Shown: positions 18,409 through 25,929 of the stretch, one piece after another
Numbering within the stretch: the first letter of the stretch is position 1
How the letters are laid out: every line of letters begins with the position of its first letter
Assembly: GCA_963758555.1 (NCBI GenBank)
Contig: CAVWVW010000005.1
Span: 62,001 to 126,000 of the forward strand
Source: CAIUMH01 sp963758555
Lineage (GTDB): Bacteria; Actinomycetota; Acidimicrobiia; Acidimicrobiales; RAAP-2
Direction: 5' to 3'
DNA: 64,000 nucleotides
Program-made: the position numbers and the translations under genes
The notes under the pieces: generated by a model
What the model saw: only the letters and a program-made list of their open reading frames with translations
Database searches by the model: none
Told to the model about the DNA's origin: nothing

Positions 18409-19078
18409 ATGACTGCGACACACGTCCCCGTTGAACACGCCATGACCGTCGAGGTGTGGTCAGACATCGCCTGTCCCTGGTGCCTCATCGGCAAGCGACG
18501 GCTCGATCGCGCGCTCTCGGCGTTTGCCGGTGCCGAGGACGTCCAGGTGGTGTGGCGGAGCTTCCAGCTCGACCCCACGCTCCCTCAAGACGGTGCGCGA
18601 ACCCGAGTTCGAGCACCTCTCGAAGAAGTTCGGCCGGCCAGAAGCAGAGATCCGAGCGATGACCGACCAGGTCAAGGCGATCGCGGCGGAAGAGGGGCTC
18701 TCGTACGACTTCGAGCGGGCCATGGTGACCAACACCTTTGACGCCCATCGAGTTGCCCACCTGGGCGCCGCACATGGTCTGGGGACGCAGATGCAAGGTC
18801 GTCTCATGGAGGCACGGCTGGTCGAGGGAGAGGCGTTGAACGACCCCGAGGTCCTGGTGCGCCTGGCCGTCGAGGTCGGCGTCCCTGAGAGCGAGGCTCG
18901 GTCAGTGGTGGAGAGCGATCGCTTCGGCGACGCCGTGGAGCGCGATCGAGCTGCTGCTGCGTCACTCGGAGTGACCGGCGTGCCGTGCTTTGTCTTCAAT
19001 CGCTCCTTCGGCGTCTCTGGTGCGCAGCCAGTCGAGACCCTCGTTGCTGCCTTGGAGCAAGCTCACGCAGGGCCCTAG
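18409..19078 (+). CDS. DsbA family oxidoreductase, FrnE-like (frameshifted)
   Basis: A roughly 223-residue thioredoxin-fold protein with the redox motif CPWC in VEVWSDIACPWCLIGKRRL. Features of the FrnE/2-hydroxychromene-carboxylate-isomerase group are FQLDPTLP, FDAHRVAHLG and GVTGVPCFVFN. The frame changes near 18586; removing one base in cctcaag gives LDPTLP followed by KTVREPEFEHL, and the length is 3n+1. TAGGGT is exactly 6 bases before the ATG at 18409 with no Shine-Dalgarno (leaderless); a second Met, 11 codons in, is an alternative start. Cytoplasmic, since there is no signal peptide. Confidence 0.8.
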
Positions 19079-19139
19079 GCCGCCTGCCTCGACCTGCCTG
19101 GGATCTCGGTCGTGCCCGCCTGGAGTACCGAAGCGCCGC

Positions 19140-20357
19140 TTAGGCCACCACGCCGCGGACCTTCAGATCCACGATGGCGTCCCAATCGAAGCCAAGCTCC
19201 TCGAGGATCGCGTCGCCGTGCTCGTTGAACTCGGGCGCACGTCCGGGAACCGGCGGCTCTTCGCCAAACTGCACCGGTGCCGAAGCGAGCCGGAACGGGC
19301 TGCCTGAAGCGGTCTCGCAGTCCTGGATGTAGCCGTTCGCCACGACCTGGGGGTCCTTCGCCAGCTCCAAGGTGTCCTGGACGACGGTCCACTGCCCGTC
19401 GAAGTCAGCGAGCAGCTCTCTCCACTCCGAGAGTGGTCGCGCTTTGAAGGCCTCTGTGAGGATCGCGATCGCCTCTTGGCTGTTGGCCAAGAGCACGTCG
19501 TGCTCCGCGAAGCGCTCATCGGTGGCGAGCTCCGGGCGGCCGATGGCCTCGCAGAGGTGCCCCCAGTACTTCCCTGCCTGCAGACAGCAGAAGGACAGGT
19601 AGCGCCCGTCTTGGGTGAGGTAGTTCACCACCAAGGGATTGCGCCGCAATGCGTCCGGCGGCGGCGGAAGCCACGGCTCCTTCATCAAGAGCGACAGGGC
19701 GATGGCCTGGCCCATGGCCCACATCCCGCTGTTCAGCAGCGAGACGTCCACCACCGTCGCCTCACCGGTGCGCTCGCGATGGAACAAGGCACCCATCATG
19801 CCGCCCGCGATGGTCATCGCCCCGATCGAATCTCCGAATCCAGGCCCAGGAGGTCCCACCATGGTGTCGTACTCAGGTCGGGTCAACGCCACCGAGATCC
19901 CCGCTCGTGACCAGAACGAGAGGCTGTCGTAGGAGCCCTTGTCGGCATCCGGCCCTCGCTCGCCTTGACCGGTGCCTCGGACGTAGATGATGTCTGCGTT
20001 GTGCTCGCGAACCTCCTCAAGGCTGATCTTCAGCTTTGATCGCACGCTGGGCAGCTTGTTCGTCAAGAACACGTCGGCCGTCGACACCAGCTTGTAGAGG
20101 ATCTCCAAGCCGTCAGCCGAGGTGAGGTCGAGCCCGATGCTCTTCTTGCCCCGGTTCGAGTGCTCCATCAGCGCGTGGACATCTCCTGCTGTGGTGAAGA
20201 CGCCCGTCGCCGCCAAGCCCCGCATGGCGTCGCCTCGGGTCACGTGCTCAACCTTGATGACCTCTGCACCCCAGTCGGCCAGCAGCGCCGAAGCTGCTGG
20301 CACAAACGTGTGCTCGGCCACTTCCAGGATCCGTACGCCCTCAAGTATCTCAGTCAT
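19140..20357 (-). CDS. CaiB/BaiF family CoA-transferase (class III)
   Basis: A 405-residue class III CoA transferase. The N-terminal strand-helix pattern VRILEVAEHTFVPAASALLADWGAEVIKVEH is typical, with GLDLTSADGLEILYKLV next and DKGSYDSLSFWSRAG near the active-site Asp region. The ATG at 20357 has GGAGGGG 6 bases upstream. Related enzymes activate bile acids, carnitine, formyl/oxalate or steroid side-chain acids. With the crotonase and SDR genes it fits an acyl-CoA catabolic capacity, but they are not one operon. Confidence 0.83.
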   Translation of the reverse strand: MTEILEGVRILEVAEHTFVPAASALLADWGAEVIKVEHVTRGDAMRGLAATGVFTTAGDVHALMEHSNRGKKSIGLDLTSADGLEILYKLVSTADVFLTNKLPSVRSKLKISLEEVREHNADIIYVRGTGQGERGPDADKGSYDSLSFWSRAGISVALTRPEYDTMVGPPGPGFGDSIGAMTIAGGMMGALFHRERTGEATVVDVSLLNSGMWAMGQAIALSLLMKEPWLPPPPDALRRNPLVVNYLTQDGRYLSFCCLQAGKYWGHLCEAIGRPELATDERFAEHDVLLANSQEAIAILTEAFKARPLSEWRELLADFDGQWTVVQDTLELAKDPQVVANGYIQDCETASGSPFRLASAPVQFGEEPPVPGRAPEFNEHGDAILEELGFDWDAIVDLKVRGVVA

Positions 20358-20439
20358 GCCACCCCTCCCTGTCTTGGCATCGTAGGGCTCACTCAAGGAG
20401 GAAGTCATCGTGACCTTCCCAAGCGAGCGCTGAACCGCT

Positions 20440-20476
20440 CAGCCACCAGGCGGTCGGGGATCGATCTCCCTGGTGG
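20440..20476 (-). terminator. Weak inverted repeat in the dnaB-CoA-transferase interval
   Basis: ccaccagg (20443-20450) pairs with cctggtgg (20469-20476), 8 bp with an 18-nt loop, about 165 bases after the dnaB stop. It may be a weak terminator. The remainder of this 284-bp interval shows no ORF with support, only the Shine-Dalgarno of the CoA-transferase gene at its left end. Confidence 0.25.
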
Positions 20477-20641
20477 ACCACGCCTCAGCCAATGCCACGG
20501 CCGCCTCGAGGTGGTCCAGTGTTCGAGAGGGCGTCGAGAGAACCGCCCGCTGCGCTCTTGCTCGCTGCCACGTGGCGCGTCATCCACCCAGCACGACGCT
20601 CAGGCTGCGCCGAGCACCATGGCCCTGTGTGTTCTGAGCAG

Positions 20642-22027
20642 CTAGAGCCCTTGGCCCATGTTGTCGAAGCGGGCGTACTGGTTGAGGAAGGCCATGTTGG
20701 TCGTGCCCGTCGGACCGTTTCGGTGCTTGGCCACGATGACCTCCGCCGTCCCACGTCGATCGGGCGAGCCGTCGGGGTCGTAGACCTCGTCGCGGTACAA
20801 GAACAGGACCACGTCGGCGTCCTGCTCCAACGAGCCCGACTCACGCAGGTCCGAGAGCATGGGGCGCTTCTCTTGACGAGCCTCCAAGCCACGAGAGAGC
20901 TGCGAGAGGGCGACGACCGGGCAGTTCAGCTCACGGGCGAGGATCTTGAGGCCTCGGCTCATCTCGGAGACCTCGACCTGGCGGTTCTCCGCGCTTGAGC
21001 GCGACGTCATCAGCTGGAGGTAGTCGATCACGATCACGCCGAGCTCGCCGTGCTGCTTCCTGATGCGCCGGGCGCGTGCTCGGATGTCCATCACGGTGAG
21101 CCGAGGGTTGTCGTCGATGTAGATCGGGGAGTCCGACAGCCTCGTCATGGCGCGCACCACACGATCCCAGTCCGTGTCGGAGAGCCGACCGGTCTTCATC
21201 TTCTGCGCGTCCACTCGAGCTTCGGAGGCGAGCATCCTCTGGGTGAGCTCGAGGTGGCTCATCTCGAGGGAGAACAGCAGGGCTGGCTTGTGATCGATCG
21301 CTCCGACGTGGGTGAGCATCCCGAGTGCGAAGGCGGTCTTGCCCATGGCAGGACGAGCGCCCACGATGGTCAGCGACTGGGGCTGGAGCCCCGCCAAGAG
21401 CTTGTCGAGATCGACGTAGCCCGTCGCCGTCCCGGTGATGGTCTCGGACTTGTTCGCCAGCTCTTCGATGCGGTTGAAGCTGGCCAGGAGGAGGTCGTCG
21501 AGGGCGGCCAGGCTGTCGGACGAGCGGCTGTCAGAGATCTCGAGCATCTTCTGCTCGGCCTCATCGACGGCACCGATGACGTCGGTGGGCTTGGAATAGG
21601 CAAGATCAGAGATCTCACCGGCGACCACCACCATCCGGCGCAGCATGGCGTGCTCGGCGACGATCTCCGCGTAGTGCGCAGCGTTGGCCGACGACGGGGT
21701 CGAACCTTGCATGACGACGAGATCGGAGGGGTCACCGACCAGATCGGGGTCGAGGGTGCGCCGGAGCTCGTCGGTGACCGTGACGACGTCGACAGGCTCA
21801 CCGTGCTCATAGAGCCGCGAGATCGCAGCGAAGAGGTTGCCGTGCGTGGGCTTGTAGAAGTCCTCAGGGCTGCACTTCTCCAGAGCGACGCTGATCGCGT
21901 CGCTGCTGAGCAGCATGGCTCCGAGCAGCGACTCCTCCGCATCGAGGTCGTGCGGAGGGATCCTCGGTCCGCTCGGCGCCGCAGGGCGGAGCTGGCGAGG
22001 TCGGGTGCTGTCGAATGCTTGAACCAT
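20642..22027 (-). CDS. dnaB: Replicative DNA helicase DnaB
   Basis: A 461-residue hexameric 5'-3' helicase. N-terminal DnaB_N domain (about residues 25-125), linker, then the RecA-like domain with Walker A GARPAMGKTAFALGM, Walker B VIVIDYLQLM and the C-terminal arginine-finger region. Near-canonical in length; no intein or insertion is seen. TGAGG precedes the ATG. It lies downstream of rplI on the same strand, as in mycobacteria, but is separated from it by a stand-alone copy of its own N-terminal domain. The helicase loader candidate (DUF721/DciA) is at 46.4 kb. Confidence 0.96.
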   Translation of the reverse strand: MVQAFDSTRPRQLRPAAPSGPRIPPHDLDAEESLLGAMLLSSDAISVALEKCSPEDFYKPTHGNLFAAISRLYEHGEPVDVVTVTDELRRTLDPDLVGDPSDLVVMQGSTPSSANAAHYAEIVAEHAMLRRMVVVAGEISDLAYSKPTDVIGAVDEAEQKMLEISDSRSSDSLAALDDLLLASFNRIEELANKSETITGTATGYVDLDKLLAGLQPQSLTIVGARPAMGKTAFALGMLTHVGAIDHKPALLFSLEMSHLELTQRMLASEARVDAQKMKTGRLSDTDWDRVVRAMTRLSDSPIYIDDNPRLTVMDIRARARRIRKQHGELGVIVIDYLQLMTSRSSAENRQVEVSEMSRGLKILARELNCPVVALSQLSRGLEARQEKRPMLSDLRESGSLEQDADVVLFLYRDEVYDPDGSPDRRGTAEVIVAKHRNGPTGTTNMAFLNQYARFDNMGQGL

Positions 22028-22063
22028 GAAACCTCAACTGTCGTCGACAGCGATTGGGGGGGA

Positions 22064-22543
22064 CTAGGTCTCTATGCCGGGGAAATCGCGTGGGTAAGTC
22101 GATGAATCGTCCACAGGCCCATCGTCCCCTGGGGATATGACAGAGGCGCGGATGCGCGCGTGCCCTGCGATGATCTCGGCGTAGTGCGCAGCGTGGGCCG
22201 ACGACGGCGTGGAACCTTGCATGTAGACCAGGTCCGAGGGATCGAAGACGAGATCGGGATCCGGGATGCGACGGAGCTCGTCGGTGACCGTCACGCCGTC
22301 GACAGGCTCACCGCGTTCCGCGAGCCTCGAGATCGCAGCGAAGAGGCTGGCGTGCGTGGGCCTGGAGAAGGCCTCAGGGCTGCTCGTCTCCAGAGCGACG
22401 CTGATCGCGTCGCTGCTGAGCAGCATGGCTCCGAGCAGGTGCTCTTCGACCTCCAGATCATGAGACGTGGCTCGGCGAGCCATCTCTCCCTCCGTGGAGC
22501 TCTCCTCGTCCCCAGCGTCAGCGCCGCGAGATCGGTCGTCCAT
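22064..22543 (-). CDS. Stand-alone DnaB N-terminal-domain protein
   Basis: A 159-residue protein carrying only the DnaB_N helical domain (about residues 28-125) and no ATPase domain. Its DnaB_N matches the adjacent dnaB closely: EEHLLGAMLLSSDAISVALE, then FAAISRL, GEPVD, VTVTDELRR, MQGSTPSSA and AAHYAEI. A 51-bp stretch (22388-22438) is identical to 21878-21928 in dnaB, so this is a tandem partial duplication. The first 27 residues are acidic/Ser-rich and the last 30 (ending RDFPGIET) are unrelated to DnaB. GGAGGGTGC precedes the ATG. The intact frame and start signal suggest expression; it could modulate DnaB, primase or DciA contacts, or be a decaying fragment. Confidence 0.75.
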   Translation of the reverse strand: MDDRSRGADAGDEESSTEGEMARRATSHDLEVEEHLLGAMLLSSDAISVALETSSPEAFSRPTHASLFAAISRLAERGEPVDGVTVTDELRRIPDPDLVFDPSDLVYMQGSTPSSAHAAHYAEIIAGHARIRASVISPGDDGPVDDSSTYPRDFPGIET

Positions 22544-22664
22544 GCACCCTCCAGGGTGTGGGGCGGCACGGCGCGCAACAAGACCCTGGAGCAGTGGAAT
22601 TCATGTGGGCGGGCGGCCTCTCAGAGAGGGCATCGTGGCAGAGCGGTGGCACTCCTCGTGGAGA

Positions 22665-22702
22665 TGCGAGAAGGGCGCCCCCTTGGGAGCGCCCTTCTCG
22701 CA
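22665..22702 (-). terminator. Intrinsic terminator-like hairpin after rplI
   Basis: Perfect 14-bp stem (tgcgagaagggcgc at 22665-22678 with its complement at 22689-22702) and a 10-nt loop, starting 18 bases after the rplI stop. No U-run follows, which is common for actinobacterial terminators. It separates the rpsF-rplI operon from the orphan DnaB_N gene and dnaB. Confidence 0.7.
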
Positions 22703-22720
22703 CCTGCAGCTGGCTTCGGC

Positions 22721-23171
22721 TCAACCCTTGGCGATCACCTCGACCGAGAGGGTGGCCACGACGTCATCGAAGAGCTCGATGGACACCTCGGCGGAGCCGA
22801 CGTCCTTCAAGTGCTCGGCGAGCTGGACCTTGTGCTGGTCGACCTCGATGCCTTTCTGGTCGGCGATCGCAGCAGCGATCTCGACTGGACCGACGGAGCC
22901 GAAGAGGCGACCGCCGGCCGCCGCACGGGCCTGCACGCCGATCACCGCACCGTTGAGCACCTCGGCTTGCGCCAACGCAGCCTCGCGGCTCTTCGCGTCT
23001 CTGGTGTCACGCGCGACGCGTCATCGAGGTGGACTGGGTGGCCATGGCATCCGTCGCCTGGAGCGCCTTGCCACCAGGGAGGAGGAAGTTGCGGGCGTAG
23101 CCATCGGCCACCTTGACGATGTCGCCTCGTCGGCCGACGCCCTTGACGTCTTCGCGGAGCAAGACCTTCAT
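22721..23171 (-). CDS. rplI: 50S ribosomal protein L9 (frameshifted)
   Basis: L9 binds 23S rRNA at the base of the L1 stalk and restrains slippage of mRNA. The ATG at 23171 directly follows the rpsR stop (TAGATG). The N-domain reads MKVLLREDVKGVGRRGDIV and NFLLPGGKA; the C-domain reads VEIAAAIADQKG and VSIELFDDV. Between them the frame changes near 23016: as written, translation stops at TGA after MTRRA, while removing one base in cgtcgcgcgt gives TRARDTRDAKSREAALAQAE and a normal 149-residue L9. L9 is dispensable in many bacteria, so a real lesion is tolerable. Confidence 0.88.
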
Positions 23172-23642
23172 CTAGGCCTCCTCGACGACGATGACGTCCT
23201 CGACGACGACGCCATCTTCGACGACCACGATCTCTTCGACGACGTCAGCCAGATCGTCGGCCGAAGCGCCCTCTTCACCGGCTTCTGAGCGCGAGCTGCG
23301 CTCAGGGCGGTCGCCACGATCCGGGCGATCGCCCCTGTCGCCACGCTCACCGCGGCGCCCTGAGGGTCGCTCGGTCACGGTGCGCTGCGTGTAGGGGAGC
23401 AGCACGAGCTCGCGTGCGGTCTTGATCGCCTCAGCCACGTCGTGCTGGTGCTGCTCGCAGTTCCCCGTGACGCGCCGAGCACGGATCTTGCCGCGGTCGG
23501 ACATGAACTTCCTCAGCGTGCCGAGGTCCTTGTAGTCAATCCACACCGTGTTGTCGCGGCAGAACTGACAGGGCTTCTTCTTGATGCGCCGGTTGAGGTC
23601 CTTGGGGGACCGCTTGGCGGTTCGGGTGTTGGGACGCGCCAT
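23172..23642 (-). CDS. rpsR: 30S ribosomal protein S18 with long acidic C-terminal tail
   Basis: S18 pairs with S6 on the platform of the 30S subunit. The core (residues 1-87) has CQFC at 25-28 and CEQH at 62-65, the zinc-binding (C+) form, plus DYKDLGTLRKF, RGKIRARRVTG and LLPYTQR. Usual S18 proteins end here at 75-90 residues. This one continues to 156 with a Gly-Asp-Arg repeat section (RGERGDRGDRPDRGDRPE) and then a Val-Glu-Asp section with imperfect repeats of VVVED. The tail stays in frame up to the rplI start and carries the rplI Shine-Dalgarno. Part of the rpsF-ssb-rpsR-rplI operon. Confidence 0.93.
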   Translation of the reverse strand: MARPNTRTAKRSPKDLNRRIKKKPCQFCRDNTVWIDYKDLGTLRKFMSDRGKIRARRVTGNCEQHQHDVAEAIKTARELVLLPYTQRTVTERPSGRRGERGDRGDRPDRGDRPERSSRSEAGEEGASADDLADVVEEIVVVEDGVVVEDVIVVEEA

Positions 23643-23644
23643 CG

Positions 23645-24100
23645 TTAGAAAGGCTCCTCGTTGTCGTAGATACCGCCATCAGACGGCGTGTTGGGGACGG
23701 GCTTCGACGGTGCGGGGCGACCTGCGCCCGCGCCTCCGCTCCGCTCGTTCTTGGTGACCTGGGCGGTGGCCCAGCGCAGTGATGGTCCGATCTCGTCGGC
23801 GACCACCTCGACCTTGGATCGCTTGTCGCCGTCTTGGGTCTCCCACGAGCGCTGCTCGAGGCGACCGGTGACGACCACGCGCGAGCCACGGGTCAGCGAC
23901 TCGGCGACGTTCTCGGCCATCTCGCGCCAGCAGACGATGTCGAAGAAGGAGACCTGCTCCTCCCACTCCTGGGTCTGTCGGTTCTGCCAGCGGCGGTTGA
24001 CCGCCAGGCCGAACGAGGCGGTCGCTTGGCCGTTGTTGGTGAAGCGAAGCTCAGGGTCGCGGGTGACGTTGCCCACGAGGGTGACGGTGCTGTCAGGCAT
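23645..24100 (-). CDS. ssb: Single-stranded DNA-binding protein
   Basis: A 151-residue OB-fold SSB. STVTLVGNVTRDPELRFTNN begins the fold; FFDIVCWREMAENVAESL and GSRVVVTGRLEQRSW are conserved. A Gly/Pro/Ser-rich linker follows and the C-terminal tip is DNEEPF, a variant of the acidic DDDIPF tail that recruits replication and repair proteins. It sits between rpsF and rpsR, the usual actinobacterial order. Confidence 0.95.
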   Translation of the reverse strand: MPDSTVTLVGNVTRDPELRFTNNGQATASFGLAVNRRWQNRQTQEWEEQVSFFDIVCWREMAENVAESLTRGSRVVVTGRLEQRSWETQDGDKRSKVEVVADEIGPSLRWATAQVTKNERSGGAGAGRPAPSKPVPNTPSDGGIYDNEEPF

Positions 24101-24111
24101 GCGCGTGCTCC

Positions 24112-24429
24112 CTAGGCCACGGCCGCGCGGGACGCAGCGACCTTGTCAGGGATGCGGATCAGCTTGTGACGGAGCACCTCGTCGGCCAGCGAGAGCATGC
24201 GGTCGAGCGCGTTGAGCGCCTCGGTCTCGCACTGGTAGCTGACGACGACGTAGTAGCCCTCGCGCTTGTGCTTGACCTCGTAGGCGAAGGGGCGCTTGCC
24301 CCAGCGATCGATGCCGTCGACGGTGCCACCGCTTGCGGTGATGACCTCGAGGGCCTTGTCCAGCTGCGCTTGGATGGCCTGTGGCTCGAAAGCCAGGTCG
24401 TAGATGATGACGGCCTCATAGTGGCGCAT
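24112..24429 (-). CDS. rpsF: 30S ribosomal protein S6
   Basis: A 105-residue S6. MRHYEAVIIYDLAFEP, GIDRWGKRPFAYEVKHKREG and YYVVVSYQCE match the family. It binds S18 and 16S rRNA. The ATG is preceded by GGAGGGAGGTA, a very strong Shine-Dalgarno, and by a hairpin in the leader. First gene of rpsF-ssb-rpsR-rplI. Confidence 0.95.
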   Translation of the reverse strand: MRHYEAVIIYDLAFEPQAIQAQLDKALEVITASGGTVDGIDRWGKRPFAYEVKHKREGYYVVVSYQCETEALNALDRMLSLADEVLRHKLIRIPDKVAASRAAVA

Positions 24430-24448
24430 GTGCGTACCTCCCTCCGGA

Positions 24449-24468
24449 CCGACTCTGCTCCGAGTCGG
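24449..24468 (-). promoter_or_regulatory. Hairpin in rpsF leader, candidate S6:S18 autoregulatory element
   Basis: A 7-bp stem (ccgactc with gagtcgg) and a 6-nt loop, 20 bases upstream of the rpsF ATG and just before its Shine-Dalgarno. Many bacteria repress this operon through an S6:S18-binding leader RNA. The position fits; I could not confirm the conserved CCG bulge of the known motif, so the assignment is tentative. Confidence 0.35.
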
Positions 24469-24575
24469 GCCCCACGTATCTCGTGGAGCAGGGTGTCATC
24501 TGGGTGTGTCGTGCCCTCCACTGAGGAGGGACGGACAATGGTACTCCACAAAGATCTCGGTGCTGACCGCACCGC

Positions 24576-25418
24576 TCAGTCGTCGAGATGATCCTTGAGC
24601 TCGTCTGAGGCCTCATAGCTCTCGGCCGCCGAGGGGAAGGCTCCTGAGCGCACGTCCGCGGCGAACTTGCCGATGGCTTCGGTGATCGCCTCGCCGACGT
24701 CCGCGTACTTGCGGACGAAGCGCGGCGGCTTCGCGGAGCCCAGCCCGAGCAGATCGTGGAAGACGAGGACCTGGCCGTCGGTGCTCGGACCGGCGCCGAT
24801 GCCGATCGTCGGGATCGAGAGCTCCTCGGTGAGCGCGGCACCGAGAGCGTCAGGCACCCCCTCGATGACCACCGCGAAGCACCCTGCTCCCTGGAGGGCG
24901 AGCCCGGCAGCCAAGAGCTGATCGGCCGCCTCGCTGGAGCGACCCTGGACTCGGTGGCCACCCATGGCATGGATCGACTGGGGCGTGAGGCCCAGGTGGC
25001 CCATGACGGGGATCTCGGCGTCCAGGATCGCCTCGATGACGCCCACGCGCTTGGTGCCCCCCTCGAGCTTGACCGAGCCCGCGCCCGCCCTGATCAGGGC
25101 TGCCGCATTGAGCACGGCCTGCTCGGTCGAGACGTGGTAGCTCATCCACGGCAGATCGCCGACGATCATCGCCCGTGGCTTCGCCCGAGCCACGGCCGCA
25201 GTGTGGTGGCGCATCATCTCGACCGTCACAGCGAGCGTGTCGTCGAAGCCCAGGACGTTGTTGCCCACCGAGTCGCCGACCAGCAGGAGATCGACGCCGG
25301 CTTCATCAGCGAGCCGGGCTCCAGGCTCGTCGTAAGCGGTCACCATCACCAGCGGCTCGTCGCCGGCGGCCACCTTGGTCACTCGAATCGCCGGGACCGT
25401 GGTGCGCAACGCGCTCAC
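24576..25418 (-). CDS. panB: 3-methyl-2-oxobutanoate hydroxymethyltransferase
   Basis: A 280-residue PanB, which makes ketopantoate from 2-oxoisovalerate and methylene-THF in pantothenate/CoA synthesis. MVTAYDEPGARLADEAGVD, VGDSVGNNVLG (metal-binding Asp), DLPWMSY, GAGSVKLEGG, MGHLGLTPQS and IGIGAGPSTDGQVLVFHDLLG are all family hallmarks. The GTG start overlaps the stop of the DUF5318 gene (GTGA), so the two are coupled. Confidence 0.95.
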   Translation of the reverse strand: MSALRTTVPAIRVTKVAAGDEPLVMVTAYDEPGARLADEAGVDLLLVGDSVGNNVLGFDDTLAVTVEMMRHHTAAVARAKPRAMIVGDLPWMSYHVSTEQAVLNAAALIRAGAGSVKLEGGTKRVGVIEAILDAEIPVMGHLGLTPQSIHAMGGHRVQGRSSEAADQLLAAGLALQGAGCFAVVIEGVPDALGAALTEELSIPTIGIGAGPSTDGQVLVFHDLLGLGSAKPPRFVRKYADVGEAITEAIGKFAADVRSGAFPSAAESYEASDELKDHLDD

Positions 25419-25837
25419 GAGGTGGACTGCCTCTTGGTCGTCCGCTTGGCGGCAGCCAACTCACCCCCGCCTGGATAGCGGCGAAGCAGGTGGTGGAACT
25501 TGCACGAGGTGCACACCTCGACGCTGTAGGCGCTCACCGGCTCGTCTCGGCGCAGCAACCGTTGGAGCTCTGCCTTGGTCCCCGGGCAGGTGCCACCAGG
25601 TGGGAGCTTGGCACCGAAGACGTAGGTGACTTCCATGGTCGTCGTCGCCTCGCAGACCGGGCACTCATCGCCCGTCGGGCGGCCGACGTGCTTGGCCGCC
25701 CGGAGCAGCTCAGGGTGGGCGTCACAGACATCCTCTCGGGCCAGCTTGCCAAGACGGACCCGTCGTGCGACCGAGTCGCGCAGCAGCCGGTATTCGACTG
25801 AGGCCTCGGGGGCCGGCGAGGTGGCTCTGGGGCTCAC
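25415..25837 (-). CDS. DUF5318 zinc-ribbon-like protein
   Basis: A 140-residue actinobacterial protein of unknown function. Four cysteines in two pairs (CPVC near the centre, CTSCKFHHLLRR near the C-terminus) suggest a zinc ribbon. In mycobacteria a homologue also sits between the PadR/ino1 genes and rpsF, so synteny supports the call. The GTG at 25837 has TAGGGT 7 bases upstream and no Shine-Dalgarno (leaderless). Coupled to panB. Confidence 0.78.
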   Translation of the reverse strand: MSPRATSPAPEASVEYRLLRDSVARRVRLGKLAREDVCDAHPELLRAAKHVGRPTGDECPVCEATTTMEVTYVFGAKLPPGGTCPGTKAELQRLLRRDEPVSAYSVEVCTSCKFHHLLRRYPGGGELAAAKRTTKRQSTS

Positions 25838-25844
25838 CCGAAGA

Positions 25845-25850
25845 ACCCTA
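25845..25850 (-). promoter_or_regulatory. -10 element of the leaderless DUF5318-panB transcript
   Basis: TAGGGT on the minus strand, 7 bases before the GTG start. It is arranged divergently to the padR promoter about 60 bases away. Confidence 0.5.
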
Positions 25851-25885
25851 ATGGCCGTGGCGGTCCAGCAATAGACCCCAACTAT

Positions 25886-25916
25886 TTGACGCTCCGCTAT
25901 ATCGATGCGATATGAT
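25886..25916 (+). promoter_or_regulatory. padR promoter
   Basis: TTGACG (25886-25891) and TATGAT (25911-25916), close to sigma-70 consensus but with a long 19-bp spacer. Transcription would begin near 25923, at the GTG start codon of padR, giving a leaderless message. Confidence 0.5.
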
Positions 25917-25929
25917 TGATCACGTGATC
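25899..25929. promoter_or_regulatory. Candidate PadR operator: two adjacent palindromes
   Basis: ATATCG-ATG-CGATAT (25899-25913) overlaps the -10 element, and GATCACGTGATC (25918-25929) overlaps the predicted start of transcription. PadR dimers bind AT-rich inverted repeats of the first kind at their own promoters, so autorepression is likely. Inference from sequence symmetry and position. Confidence 0.5.

Noticed and set aside
21660..22470. Direct repeat of the DnaB_N coding region as an assembly duplication
   Set aside because: The copies differ at many positions and have different flanks, so it is a diverged duplication rather than a duplicated read block.
23009..23030. TGA in rplI as a possible selenocysteine or readthrough codon
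   Set aside because: L9 has no Cys there, and the conserved sequence resumes in a different frame, so a frame change explains it, not readthrough.
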